64,000 bases of DNA from Pogona vitticeps (GCF_051106095.1 NC_135786.1:213504001-213568000), one strand, 5' to 3'; shown: positions 1-10,246, counted from the first letter of the stretch. Program-made: numbers and translations. Notes: generated by a model not told the origin, from the sequence alone.

Positions 1-41
1 GGTATGTTTATTGGGTATACCTTCCTAATATCAAGGAAGTG

Positions 42-262
42 CTTAATTTGCCAATATAATGAAGTGGTTCGTTTCATGATATTGGCAAATTAAGAGAGGA
101 AAGCTCATTTTGATTCATTTCCAGTGATTGTACACATTGGAAATGGACCCAAATAGAGCAATCATTCCTACACCAAAAAAGTAGAAGCATCTGATGATCC
201 AGAAAGGTGCAGGTAGGACTGATTTGTGGGTGGACTGGTTTGCTACAGTATTTTGCCTTTTT
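42..262 (+). repeat. Unclassified interspersed repeat, copy A
   Basis: This segment opens with a 16-bp perfect inverted repeat (42-57 against 79-94, core ttgccaatat/atattggcaa) around a 21-nt loop. The body then matches the segment at about 18753-19120, including an identical stretch reading ctacaccaaaaaagtagaagc apart from its first bases. Two copies 18.7 kb apart show it is dispersed. I cannot assign a family: there is no coding capacity, tRNA-like head or clear target duplication. The left edge may lie outside the window. Confidence 0.5.
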
Positions 263-629
263 TCCTTTTCTTTTTTCAACACACTGAGATAAACTAAGAT
301 GGCTATTTCTTCAGAGTGCATCTAATGTCTCTTATCAGACTTGTATTATGTCAATCATATGTCTTTTATAATTCTAGATGAATCTCCTTCTAATAACATG
401 CTAATTGTATTATTTAGTTAGACTCTTAATCTAGTGTGCCTCATGGATCAGCTTTGTCTGTCTCCAATCCTGCTATCTTCATTGGTCCTTAAACGCATTG
501 TATAAATTCCATTTCTCGCACTGGGGGGGGGGGGGAAGAGGATTCTTTCTATGTGCCAGAATCAAGAAGAGTTACTGGGGGGGGGGGCGCAATTGCTTAA
601 ATCTACCAGACTCTGTGACCTCCTCAGAG
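263..629. other. AT-rich unique stretch with two poly-G runs
   Basis: No gene or known repeat is recognisable. It holds a run of 13 G at 523-535 and one of 11 G at 577-587, about 40 bases apart, with similar purine-rich sequence after each. Frames crossing the G runs look spurious. Confidence 0.6.
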
Positions 630-1024
630 TGTTGTTGTTTAGTCATTAAGTCATGTCTGATTCTTTGTGACCCCATTGACCATAGCACGCCAGGCCCTCC
701 TGTCTTCCACTGCCTCCCGGAGTTGGGTCAAATTCATGTTGGTAGCTTCGCAGACACTGTCCAACCATCTCATCCTCTGTTGTCCCCTTCTCCTCTTGCC
801 CTCACACTTTCCCAACATCAGGGTCTTTTCCAGGGAATCTTCTCTTCTCATGAAATTGTCAAAGCTGCCTCCATATCTTCCCCTTCTGTTTGCCAGGAGG
901 TGATGGGACCAGTGGCCATGATCTTAGTTTTTTTATGTTGAGCTTCAAACCATTTTTGCACTCTCCTCTTTTACCCTCATTAAGAGGTCCTTTAATTCCT
1001 CCTCACTTTCTGCCATCAGAGTAG
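630..1024 (-). mobile_element. BovB (RTE) LINE fragment, 3' end, internally deleted
   Basis: Read on the minus strand, this matches the 3' part of the full BovB at 39996-43195. It starts just after the RT active-site region (AESEEELKDLLMRVKEESAK), runs to the ITSWQ.EGEDMEA region, then jumps about 375 bp to the RREDSLEKTLMLGKCEGKRRRGQQRMRWLDS segment and ends at the terminal ggtcacaaagaatcagacatgac. The element is 5'-truncated and its frame is broken at the deletion. A Penelope-like element lies 15 bp beyond its inner edge. Confidence 0.85.
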
Positions 1025-1084
1025 TCCCCACCCAAAAAGTAACCTTTCCAAAGTATTCGCGAAGGCTTTCACGGCCGGGATCTA

Positions 1085-1222
1085 ATGGTTGTTGTGGGTT
1101 TTTCGGGCTTCTTGGCCGTGTTCTGAAGGTGGTTCTTCCTAACGTTTCGCCAGTCTCTGTGGCCGGCATCTTCAGAGGACAGCAAACTGTGCTCTGGGTA
1201 AGGCTTGAGAGTGGAGTATTTA
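1085..1222 (-). repeat. PLE terminal repeat, left inverted copy
   Basis: Reverse complement of 2347-2484 over 138 bp. Read on the minus strand it contains ctgaaga followed 20 bases later by gcgaaac, which resembles a minimal hammerhead ribozyme core (CUGANGA ... GAAA). Such motifs are known in PLE terminal repeats; calling it a ribozyme here is inference. Confidence 0.75.
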
Positions 1223-1235
1223 TGGCACAGTCTGG

Positions 1236-2294
1236 TTCCGATATGTGGATGACACCTTTACAATCTGTAGTCACGGAGAAGAAAAACTGGAAGAATTTCT
1301 CAACCATCTCAACAGCATCCACCCTAATATACAGTTCACCATGGAAAAAGAAACAGAGGGCCAGCTCCCGTTCCTAGATGTCATGGTCCTACGCAAAACT
1401 GACCTCCGACTGGGACACAAGGTCTACAGAAAACCCACCCACACAGACAGGTACCTACACAAAAACTCCAACCACCACCCACGGCAAAAAAGAGGCATAA
1501 TCAAAACACTGGTAGACCGTGCAAATCGGAACTGTGAACCTCAGCTTCTCAACACTGAACTCGACCACCTGAATTGGGCCCTACAGGCAAATGGCTACTC
1601 CAAAAATGAAATCACAAGAGCCATCAAACCAAGAAAACAACACCGAACTGAAGAACAAAAACAGCCACCCACAAACAAAGTATTTCTGCCATACATCAAA
1701 GGGGTCACAGACCACATGGGGAAACTTCTGGAAAAACACAACTTACAAACAGTATTCAAGCCCACCACAAAAATACAACAAATGTTACGGTCAGCAAAGG
1801 ACAGAAGAGACCCCCTCACCACTGCAGGAGTATACCGGATACCTTGCAGTTGTGGCCAGGTATACATTGGAACCACAAAACGAAGCATCCACACCAGAAT
1901 CAAAGAACATGAGAGACACTGCAGACTAAAACAACCAGAAAAATCTGCAGTAGCTGAACATGCCCCAAAACAAACTGGACATGAAATTCTATTTCAAAAT
2001 ACTGAAAGGCTGGACAACACCAGCAATCATTACGTCAGACTGCACAGGGAAGCCATTGAAATCCACAAGCATCAACAAAACTTCAACCGGAAAGAGGAAA
2101 GTCTGAAACTCAACAAAACCTGGCTCCCAGCTCTCAAAAACACAGAGTGCAAAAGGTCAACGAACTCCACCCAGCCACAAGGTCAGGGGATTACTACACA
2201 CAAAAGACCAGCTAATGACACCCATCAACCACAGGGACAGATAATCTCCCCTCCTTATCAAAACAATACAGCCACAACAAAACATACTAATTAA
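1236..2294 (+). CDS. PLE reverse transcriptase C-terminal part plus GIY-YIG endonuclease
   Basis: The frame is open for about 350 residues. It begins in the RT palm at FRYVDDTF, the catalytic aspartate pair, at 1236-1259. The thumb region follows (LPFLDVMVLR, YRKPTHTDRYLH, SNHH, KRGIIKTLVDRA), as is usual for Penelope RTs. A GIY-YIG nuclease follows at about residues 195-275: GVY, then YIG twelve residues on, with CSCG between them and downstream arginine, histidines and the REAIEI glutamate in the expected order. No start codon is convincing because the RT fingers and start of the palm are absent, so this copy cannot encode a working enzyme. Family assignment is firm. Confidence 0.9.
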   Translation, partial: FRYVDDTFTICSHGEEKLEEFLNHLNSIHPNIQFTMEKETEGQLPFLDVMVLRKTDLRLGHKVYRKPTHTDRYLHKNSNHHPRQKRGIIKTLVDRANRNCEPQLLNTELDHLNWALQANGYSKNEITRAIKPRKQHRTEEQKQPPTNKVFLPYIKGVTDHMGKLLEKHNLQTVFKPTTKIQQMLRSAKDRRDPLTTAGVYRIPCSCGQVYIGTTKRSIHTRIKEHERHCRLKQPEKSAVAEHAPKQTGHEILFQNTERLDNTSNHYVRLHREAIEIHKHQQNFNRKEESLKLNKTWLPALKNTECKRSTNSTQPQGQGITTHKRPANDTHQPQGQIISPPYQNNTATTKHTN

Positions 2295-2346
2295 CCATGT
2301 CCTGATAGGACAATAGCCTTCTCACAAACAAGCCTTCTCACAGCTA

Positions 2347-2484
2347 TAAATACTCCACTCTCAAGCCTTACCCAGAGCACAGTTTGCTGTCCTCTGAAGA
2401 TGCCGGCCACAGAGACTGGCGAAACGTTAGGAAGAACCACCTTCAGAACACGGCCAAGAAGCCCGAAAAACCCACAACAACCAT
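2347..2484 (+). repeat. PLE terminal repeat, right copy
   Basis: Right-hand arm of the PLE inverted repeat. The hammerhead-like core lies on the plus strand at about 2395-2429 (ctgaaga, a possible gcc/ggc stem, then gcgaaacgtt). The last bases, caacaaccat, abut and overlap by one base the right target duplication at 2484-2496. Confidence 0.75.
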
Positions 2485-2496
2485 AACCTTTCCAAA

Positions 2497-3655
2497 CTCT
2501 GTTTTCAGGGAATTGTTGTCAGTGAAGCAGCTGTGAAATACAATTCAGGTATGGCAAATTGTCATATTCCCTATTAGTTTTAATCATTGGAATGTTGGTC
2601 ATAATCATTTGCATAATATTTCATGTTTCTGTTTTTCAGTTTTTAGCCTAATTTGGACTTTCCCTTCAGAAGTGCAGCTTACTGAGCTAGGGGAAAAAAC
2701 CAGATAACCAAAATAGATATTCAGGGATTTAGATCATAAAATTACTGCTGTAATTCAAATTAGCATCATATAAACCACTAATAGAAATGCAGCTGTACAA
2801 TAATGTCTTCCCACCCATACTAGGTCCCTTGGGAAGCTTGCTGTTTTTGACATTTGTGCTTAACATAGGACAAAATAATCTCTGCCTACTTTTTAAAATC
2901 AGAAAACTGGCTTAATAATTGTTAACTGTACTCTCAGTTGGGAGGAAACAAATGTTAACTAATAACCTTGATCTCTGTAAGCAAACATTTATTAAATACC
3001 TCTTATGTAAATGTCTGTTATGATTGCACTTTTGTTTACTTAGGATCTAACCCATCACTGTTACCTGTTCAGACTGAGCTATATCCCTATATACTATGTA
3101 CCCACAATGAACTGGCATATTGGTAAGCTCTGTGTGCTGACTCTCTCCATTACCTTGTGGCTGTTAATATTATTTACGGAAGTGAAAAGGCTCAGATTCA
3201 CTGAGCAAAGATGGTTAGTTTTGTACTCATGGGGCTCACTCTAGATAACAACCTCAGGCTAGGACAGTATTTTGCTATTTTTCTAGCTCCCTTTATAGGA
3301 GCCAGGTTGCATAGCATAAATGGCAGTTAGCAACACGGGCTTCATAATTATCAGACCATATGAACACAGATATTATTAAGTCACTGATGACAGAGGGACC
3401 AGAGATGAAGACTGAATATACTTTCCAAAAGATAGCTCTAAATGTTATTTTAAAGAAAGGCCAGGTTTCTTGTGATGGGCAGCTACTGTGCTTATTCATA
3501 TCTCTGTCCCATTCACTTCTGTTATGAGGTTGAAGTTGTGGAGAAGGGAAAGCTAAGGTTTTACTTCAGAAAAACGCATAGCTAAGGGAAGCTGCATCCT
3601 TTTCCCAAAACCATCTTACTATGCTATGTTTCATAAACTAATCTTCTCATACTGT
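2497..3655. other. AT-rich unique DNA, no feature seen
   Basis: No reading frame with protein character, no structured RNA and no clear repeat. Short frames here, such as one at 3293-3499, have no domain character. Confidence 0.55.
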
Positions 3656-3715
3656 TGGTTTGTTTATTTATTTAATATCATTTATAGGCCATCTTTCTCT
3701 CAATGAAGGGACTCA
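3656..3715 (-). repeat. Possible L2-type LINE 3' tail fragment
   Basis: On the minus strand the sequence reads gagaaagatggcctataaatg followed by taaataaataaa-like repeats. This resembles the ggcggcatataaat plus (AAAT)n tail of the L2 copies at 6677-7104 and 19596-20535. It is very short, so the assignment is weak. Confidence 0.35.
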
Positions 3716-3815
3716 TTAGACAACAAACTTCCATTCAATTTACATGAATGAAATAAATATGTGTGAACAACCTTGACTTAGACCATCTTGTCGTGTTTGA
3801 CCTAGGCTACTATCT

Positions 3816-4350
3816 ATGTTTCAGAAGGGGGGGGGGGAAACTAAGCCCTGGTGCAGTGGTATAGTGTGGATGGCCAACATCTGGGGCAAGACAAGTATTA
3901 TGCCCCCTCAAGGTCACTTTGGGAAGCAGCAGGATGGGGGGCTCGGTGTCAGCAGAGTCCCCTCATCACACCTCCCCTCCCTGTGGCTTGCCTGCCTGCC
4001 TGCCTGCCTACTTTGCTTATGCTGAGGGAGGGAGGGAGGGAGGCTGGGCTGTACTAAGATGACCGTCAACCTTCAGGCCATTCTCTCCAAGAAGGTGGGT
4101 CTGCTCGGCCATCATCAACCCCTGCTGCTGCCTGCCTAGAGGGAGAAGCAGAGCAAGCAAGGCAGCCGCAGCCCAAAGAGGGGAGGCAAAGCATAGCATA
4201 GGGAGGTGAGGCTAGCATGCTTTTTCACCTGCTGTACACTCCATCTCACCCAGTGGCTACATGGCAAGGATGAAATGTTCTGCCCCTAAGACTTTTGCAC
4301 TCAGGGCAATGGCCCCTATGCCCCCCCTCCACACACACACAATGCCATTG
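3816..4350. other. GC-richer segment with simple repeats, unclassified
   Basis: A GC-richer island in AT-rich surroundings. It holds an 11-G run near 3828, (TGCC)n near 3990-4010 and (GGGA)n near 4025-4042. Phrases such as gtgcagtggtatagtgtgg look repeat-like, but I cannot name a family. The short frames on both strands are low in complexity and not gene-like. Confidence 0.35.
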
Positions 4351-5515
4351 CCCTGGTGCTAGGAATTAAACTTGCTGATTTTATGACTTTCTGTTGCATA
4401 TCACTCAATGTTCAATTCTTGTTTGTTTGTATCTTTAGGTATGTATTTCCAATGATTCTGTGTTGAAGGCAGATCCTAGCAGTGTGCAGAATTTAGGGGA
4501 AAAAGTGAACAGTTTTTAAAAAAAGAGCTGTGATGCCATGCTAAAAACAGCAACAAGTCTATAGCAGCAAGCGAACAAACACAGCAGAAACAGTAAATTT
4601 AAAACTATACAATGTTGGTTTAGTTTTATAATGCTGCCAATAAATCAGTCTGAAAAGACCACTGAAAAGAGGGCAAAAGAGGGACCAGATGAACCTGATC
4701 TGCCATAGGGCGGGGAGGTTTTTTCCATATTTTAAGTGCTACAAAGGAAAAGCACTTCTTGTCTCTCAGCAGCTGACGGAAATTCAAGGGGCTAAATCGA
4801 TGAAACTCAAGTATGACAGAATGTCTTTCCCATCTTCTCCCCCAGGCATCGTTCAGAGTTGCCCGGAGCAAGAGGCTTTGGGGTTTTCATAGCCATCTGA
4901 AGCAGGGCTTTATGGAACACAGGTGAAGCTGCATTGGGAAAAAGTAATTACTCCCGTGTTGTTTCCATGGGATTCCACTGATCTGTCAGCAGAAGTCCAG
5001 CATTGTTCCCTCCTTCAGAAGATCCCCTAAACATAGATGGCAGAAGAAGAAAAAGGAATGGAACAGTCCCTGCTTCTAGTTTACTCCATCCTTTGTTTTC
5101 TCCTAAGGTATGTCCACAGCAGGAATACACATGTAGGGCTGACTCTCAGATGGAATCCAACTGCCCCAGTGCTTCATGCTGCTATAATGCACAATTATTC
5201 TCTCAACAAATGCCAAACCAAAAGAAATAAATCTATCAAATATTCTCTTACGGCACCTACATAAGCATAACACGATAGTCACAACTTCCATTTTGAAGCT
5301 CACTTTATAAGAGAGAGCCTGGCCTTAACATCTAGCCAAAAGTATTTTGAAGATTTTTAGTAATCTCTGGTTTCTGCTCTTCTCACCAGCTCCGCAGTGC
5401 CCACCCTGATGAATAATCCTGATTGGTTTGAAAGCTACCCTGTGCCTGTTTTGAGACTTTATGGGTCAATTAAAGTATTTGTTCAATCAATACCAAAGGA
5501 AATTGCAGCCAAGCA
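4351..5515. other. Unique DNA; one exon-like but unproven segment
   Basis: Mostly featureless. At 5023-5106 an acceptor-like tract (ttccctccttcag) and a donor-like cctaaggtatgt flank a stretch that stays open in one frame (DPLNIDGRRRKRNGTVPASS...). Such pairs occur by chance and no protein family is recognised. Confidence 0.4.
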
Positions 5516-5519
5516 ATCA

Positions 5520-5990
5520 GAAGAAGACTGAGACTCAGAAGGCAGCTGTGAAGGAAATAAGAAGATAATCAAGAAAAGAGACATGTCACTGGAGGCCAAG
5601 GCCAAGATCATCAACACTATTGTATTTCCAGTTACTATATACATACAATATGTGAAAGCTGTGTGTATGTGTGTGTGAAGAAGACTAGCAGAAAAAAAGA
5701 TTGACTCATTCAAAATATGGTGCTGGAAGAGCACTTTGTGGATACCACAGATCATGAGAAAGACAAACAAGTGTATCCAAAATCAAATCAAACCTCATAA
5801 GAAGGCAAGACAGGATGGAAAAGACAATAACGCCAAGGAAATTTGAAGGCAGCAGAAGAGGAGAACCAAATATGAGAGAGATTGGCTCAATAAAGGAAGC
5901 CACAGCCTTGAGTTTGCAAGATCTGAGTAAACTCAGACATTGCAAGAACTGAGGAAACTCAGGAGGTCACTAAGGTTGCAATATATCAAA
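5520..5990 (+). mobile_element. Ancient RTE/BovB-like LINE relic
   Basis: Translated in shifting frames, this reads KKRDMSLEAKAKIINTIVFPVTIY, then KKIDSFKIWCWKSTLWIPQIMRKTNKC. It aligns with the BovB segment SRDITLPTKVRIVKAVVFPVVLYGSESW ... RRIDAFELWCWRRLLRVPWTAKRTN at 42710-42890. Identity is far lower than in the other BovB copies, with many indels, so this is an old insertion or another RTE lineage. The 3' boundary is uncertain. Confidence 0.6.
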
Positions 5991-6155
5991 GATGACTTGA
6001 TGACACATAACAAAAACAAAATAGAAGCATTGCTGCATACAGAGGTCTTCTATATAAAGACCACAAAGCTTTTCCTTTTTCATGAGATTGTGAGAGTTCT
6101 CTTTGATATTCAGTGTTATATTACTTTATGATTTGTCCTGACATCAAGTAAATTA

Positions 6156-6195
6156 CTTTCGTTGGCCTCCTCCTGAGGGGAGGAGCCAACGAAAG
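6156..6195. repeat. 40-bp imperfect palindrome (hairpin)
   Basis: Arms ctttcgttggc and gccaacgaaag are exactly complementary over 11 bp. The inner ctcctcc and ggaggag pair after a one-base bulge, leaving a loop of a few bases. It lies at the apparent 5' edge of the LINE at 6200-7775. It could be a fold-back created at insertion; there is no gene before it that a terminator would serve. Confidence 0.6.
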
Positions 6196-6199
6196 CGAA

Positions 6200-7775
6200 C
6201 GGTCAGCTCTGGAAAGGGTTCCCCAATCCCCCTACGTTTTTTGTGATCCTAGGTATGGCCCTGCAATCCACTGGGGACAGGAATGCCCATATCCAATATG
6301 CAGCCACCCAAGGGGAAAAAACAGCAAACACCATCCTAAGGTTCTACCATTCAAAAGGGGGTCGTTATATTCCAGCAGCCCAAAAACTTTTTCAAGCAAA
6401 GGTGGTCAGCCAGATGCTGTATGGCACCTTTATGGGGCCTTCACCCAGTAGTTTTGACCCGATAGAGCAGGTTCAGTCAAAATTCCTTAGAGCAATACTT
6501 GAAGTCCCTAGATGCGTAACGAATGCACAAATCCGATTAGAGACCGGCTCACTAAAAATGGTAGCCTTATGGTAGCCAAAATTGAACTAGCCTCCCTTCA
6601 GTACTGGCTTAAAATAAACTTTCAGTCACAGGGATTAACACACCTAATCCTAGAGGACAACTTCCAATCAAGCTGGATACTTGAAGGACCGCCTCCTTCC
6701 ATATGAGCCTACCAGGCTGTTAAGATCTAGCCAGGGGGCCCTTTTGAAAGAGCCATCCCTCAAGGAGGTAAGAGGGATGGCTTGTAGACAAAGGGCCTTC
6801 TCGGCAGCTGCCCCCAGACTATGGAACGCCCTCCCAACTGAAATCCGCCTGGCGCCGACACTGATGATATTTCGACGCCAGGTCAAAACCTTCCTGTTCC
6901 AGAAGGCTTTTAATTGAAATAACATTAACTGTGGGTCTTAATGATGGCAATTTTAATTGTATTTTTAATTGTATTTTAATTGTATTTTAACTGTATTTTA
7001 ATTATTTTATTTTATTGCATTGAATTTTAATTGTTGTGAGCCGCCCAGGGACCTTTGGGTAGAGTGGGCGGCATATAAATTAAATAAATAAATAAATAAA
7101 TAAAAGCGGTCCTAAATAAATTGCAAGTAATGGGCTTCTCTCCTCAAACAATATTAAGCATGCAATGGGATGAAGCAAAATCAGCCCTTAGAGATTAATG
7201 GATATGGAGAGACAGGTAGATCTCAGTAGATGCCCCAATTTTAGAGCAACAGACCTGCATAAATATCGTCCGCTCCCTATGCCTACCTATCACAGCTGGA
7301 AACGTACAAGTTTAGGAAAGCCTTTACTCTGGCTAGATGCGAGGCTTTCCCTTCTGCGGTGTTGGAAGGCAGATTTAAGAAAATCCCGAGGGAACAGAGA
7401 TTCTGCCCTTGTGGCTCTGGCGAGATAGAATCTATCAAGCACATGATGCTCAGGTGTAACAGGCATAATAAGATCCGAGGAAAATATATTACACCTCTCT
7501 TAAAAGATATGGCAGGACAATCGGATTCAGACTACTGTAATCAATTGTTAACCGACCAAAATCGGACTACTACAGAAATGGTAGCGAAATTTTGGGCGGC
7601 ATGCTATAGCAGACAGACTAGACAGCTAAACCCTTAGACCTTGGCCTTACATTGCTATATTTGCTGTTTTAGATATTTTACCTTTTGTATGACTTTGTAG
7701 TGCATGCCAATCTTTGAAGTTTTGTATTCAATTTTGTATGGCTTGATGCCGTAACAATAAAGTATATATATATCT
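6200..7775 (+). mobile_element. I/Vingi/R4-like non-LTR LINE, 5'-truncated, split by an L2
   Basis: The translated pieces are the C-terminal part of a non-LTR retrotransposon polyprotein: LGMALQSTGDRNAHIQYAATQ ... FDPIEQVQSKFLRAILEVPR ... NAQIRLETGSL, then KIELASLQYWLKI. After an inserted L2 the frame resumes with KAVLNKLQVMGFSPQTILSMQW and ends in a zinc-knuckle-like CPCGSGEIESIKHMMLRC followed by KFWAACYSRQTRQLNP and a stop at about 7637. A 3' UTR with gtatggcttgatgccgtaacaataaag and (TA)n follows. There are frame breaks near 6575 and 7195 in addition to the insertion. The C-terminal CCHC motif and thumb phrases fit the I, Vingi or R4 groups; I cannot separate these by eye. Confidence 0.65.
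6677..7104 (+). mobile_element. L2-type LINE 3' end nested in the I-like LINE
   Basis: The end of the L2 polyprotein is readable: YLKDRLLPYEP ... KEPSLKEVRGMACRQRAFSAAAPRLWNALPTEIRLAPTLMIFRRQVKTFLFQKAFN and stop. A UTR with gtgagccgcccagggacc ... gggcggcatataaat and an (AAAT)n tail follow. It is nearly the same sequence as the L2 at 19596-20535. It interrupts the host LINE cleanly between tgga and aagcggtcc, and no long target duplication is seen, which is normal for L2. Confidence 0.88.
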
Positions 7776-8339
7776 GATAGTTGAAAGCCTATGATAGAAA
7801 TAGAATGTATATTCTAACTCGGTTATACCGTGAACTTATATAATCTTTGAAATGTAACAGATAAGAAAGAGTATTTTAAAATGTTTATCTTGATTTGCAT
7901 CCCCTGTTTATCCCATGCCCCTTGTCCCCTATCCCTACACCTAACCCATTAAAATAAGTAAATTACATGGATACTTTTATATGAGTTTTTAATTGAGTTA
8001 AATTTTACATGCAGTATTAATTACTACTGATTTATATATATTGCCAATACAGATTCTACTGTGTAAATTGCTAATTTATGGCACACTTGGATAGGTGTGA
8101 AATTTCCAAAGGCTTATGGCTAAACACAATGAGACAGAATCCAGAGTGTATGCAGTAAATCTCAGAAGCAAATGTGCATTCTCACATGGGTCATCCATTG
8201 CATCCCAAGTCACACTCTGGTTGAGCAACTGATCATGTGACAGCCAGGCAAGAAAACATGAAAACCACTTGTGCTCTTGCAATGTGCGGTCTCTCAGAAT
8301 AATTTTGGGAAATAAAGGTATACCGTAAGAAGGACCTAA
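7776..8339. other. AT-rich unique DNA, no feature seen
   Basis: No gene-like frame, no named repeat and no structured RNA. A C-rich run begins near 8377, inside the adjoining LTR fossil leader. Confidence 0.5.
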
Positions 8340-8817
8340 AAAATCAAGGTGTGGCGATCTCCTCTGAAGTCCCTACCCCCCCCAGGCCTTCACGAGGTTC
8401 TCGCTCTTCCTTCTTCGTCGCTGCCACCAAATATTAATGCTTCAATATCAATAGAGTATGGAGAAAGTGTGCTGTTCAAAACTTAAGTCTTTTATTTGAT
8501 CTGGGAAGTAAATAGATGGTGAATATTCATGGGATAAATCACAGACTGCCAATCTCTTGTATTTGAATCAAATCTGATATAACTTTAAAACTCTTTTAAC
8601 CCTCAGTTTCGATCTAGACTCTTACAGATCTCTAACTCATTTTCCAGACACTTTCAAGATACACACAGTCTCTCACTCACAGGATCTCCTTCAGACTCCA
8701 TACACCAGTCTTTATATCTGGCTCCCTCCGTCCTTGGCTCCGCCTTCTGACCACTCATTGGCTCCTGATTTAATGTTCTGCGGTGACGGGCAGGTGAGGG
8801 CAGGGCTGCTCGCTACA
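8340..8817 (-). mobile_element. LTR-retroelement fossil: single LTR with a little leader
   Basis: Read on the minus strand, the segment begins TGTAGCGAGC at 8817. It has a TATA-like gatataaag near 8715, an AATAAA signal near 8495, and ends near ttggtggcagcgacgaag, which looks like the primer-binding region after an LTR. No gag, pol or env coding is present. It is a fossil remnant, probably of a Ty3/gypsy or ERV-type element. Family and age cannot be fixed from one LTR. Confidence 0.55.
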
Positions 8818-9564
8818 CAAGGAAAGTTACAGAAGGGTCCTGATCAATCGGTAGAGCCTCAGAAATCAAGAAGGGGGCCTGAATAACAAGTAATGTCTCA
8901 GAAACTACTCCAGAACGTAAATATTTGTATGCATGAAGGTGGTTCCTGACATGTCGTCAGGAAATAAATGACATGCTCTTTTTTTTTATCTACTTTAGGA
9001 AGTATGCTTTAGTTAAGTCTTTTAAATAAATAAATGATGCCACTCCAAGCTCCTTGGGAAAAGGGTAGGTTAAAATTTGATAGACATATTACCACAAGCA
9101 TGAACAGCTGTCATCTGGCTGCATTTTTAGCCTTAAAAGTGGAACCTTAATGTGAATTGCAGCCTTTTCGTCTTGGCACAAAGCATGCCATCTGCAGTTC
9201 TAAATTATGTTTTGTCTGTCTATAACTGAAGCCACACAGAAGACTGTTCAAAATGTGCACCAATTACATAAATGTTCAGGAGTGCCTGGAAATGAATGAC
9301 AGCTCTTTTGAATACGAGGAGCAGTTGAAATAACTTTTGTGCTTGATCCATTAGCTGCTTAAAATAGGTCTCTCATGATAAGTAAGGAGTTATGAATAGC
9401 AATAATTAAAAAGAGACATGCTTTTATGTCTCACTACCAGGAATAAAGTAAAAGCAGGTGTGATTCTCTCTTCACAAGAGAATTTATTCTACAACATTTC
9501 AATAATTAGATGTGGGGAATGTGACCTACAATCAGCTAAAAAGAGTCTCTTTTTGGAGAGAAAA
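8818..9564. other. AT-rich unique DNA, no feature seen
   Basis: No gene-like frame or known repeat. Dense TAAT and ATTA motifs are compatible with either neutral AT-rich DNA or a conserved non-coding element; sequence alone does not decide. Confidence 0.45.
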
Positions 9565-9695
9565 GCATAATGGCTAGAGCATCAGAATAGAACACAGGAG
9601 ACCTGGGTTCAAACATCCCCTCAGCCATGGAGCTCACCAGGTGACCTCAAGAAAGTCACCCTTTCTCAGCCTGATCTACCTCAGAGAATTTCTAT
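9565..9695 (+). mobile_element. Old tRNA-derived SINE (CORE-SINE/MIR-like)
   Basis: The sequence aggagacctgggttcaaac is a polymerase III B-box-like stretch. It is followed by a downstream core with aggtgacctcaagaaagtcac and ttctcagcctgatctacctcagag, matching the pattern of amniote MIR/CORE-SINEs (gtgaccttgggcaagtcac). It is diverged and truncated, hence old. Confidence 0.6.
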
Positions 9696-10246
9696 ATGAA
9701 TAAAGCAGGGATGAAGAAAGCCATTAATGCCTTGAGCTCAGTGGAGAAAAGTTTACACAGAAATGTAACAAACAAATAATACAATGGTGAAATTCCTCTT
9801 GTGTAGTTATGCCAGTGTCGTGCAAAAGGCATAAATTTTGAAGAGAAATTGTCTGAAGTTAAGAAACCATCGTAGAGAAGAGATTTCTTAACTTGAGGCA
9901 ATTTGCTACCAAATGTTATGTCATTTGTGTTACACTGGCATAACTGCACAAGATGATTTTTGCTGTCAGTACTAGTGAAATCTGCAACATTTGTGCCATT
10001 GTAAGCATACTTTCTGGGAATGCAGAATGATCTCATCTCTAGAATTTTATATGTCTTTACAGCAAAAGATGGAGGCTTAAAGGCCTTCAGTAATTGGTGA
10101 CAAACACAATGCTAGACTATGGCACCCCAGTTGCCCAGTTAAAGAAAGAGGGTCAAAGTAAATGTTTGAACTTAGTGTCATCCATCCACCCAGCCAGTAC
10201 AATTGGGCATCTTGGCATCTCTTGATTTTTTAATAGAGGCCAAAAA
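9696..10246. other. Unique DNA, no feature seen
   Basis: One 114-codon frame on the minus strand (9692-10036) has no recognisable domain and no good splice context, so I treat it as chance. Confidence 0.5.

Larger units (their letters stand above)
1053..2483 (+). mobile_element. Penelope-like element (PLE), 5'-truncated, with terminal inverted repeats
   Basis: A retroelement of the Penelope group, whose reverse transcriptase is related to telomerase and which carries a GIY-YIG endonuclease. It is flanked by a 13-bp duplication, taacctttccaaa, at 1040-1052 and 2484-2496, as expected for target-primed insertion. Its ends are inverted copies of one another: 1085-1222 is the reverse complement of 2347-2484 (138 bp each, near-perfect). 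The left inverted copy joins directly to the middle of the RT palm domain, so the front of the protein is missing. PLEs are known for such truncated and inverted terminal repeats. Near-identity of the arms suggests a fairly young insertion. Confidence 0.88.

Noticed and set aside
498-941. 147-codon plus-strand frame
   Set aside because: It crosses a 13-G run and then the reverse strand of a BovB fragment, so it is not a gene.
3816-4199. Cys/Leu-rich and Ala/Leu-rich short frames
   Set aside because: They overlap TGCC and GGGA simple repeats and have no splice or domain support.
5023-5106. Exon-like stretch between an acceptor-like tract and aag|gtatgt
   Set aside because: Only one frame of 28 codons is open and no partner exon or protein family is seen; such pairs are common by chance.
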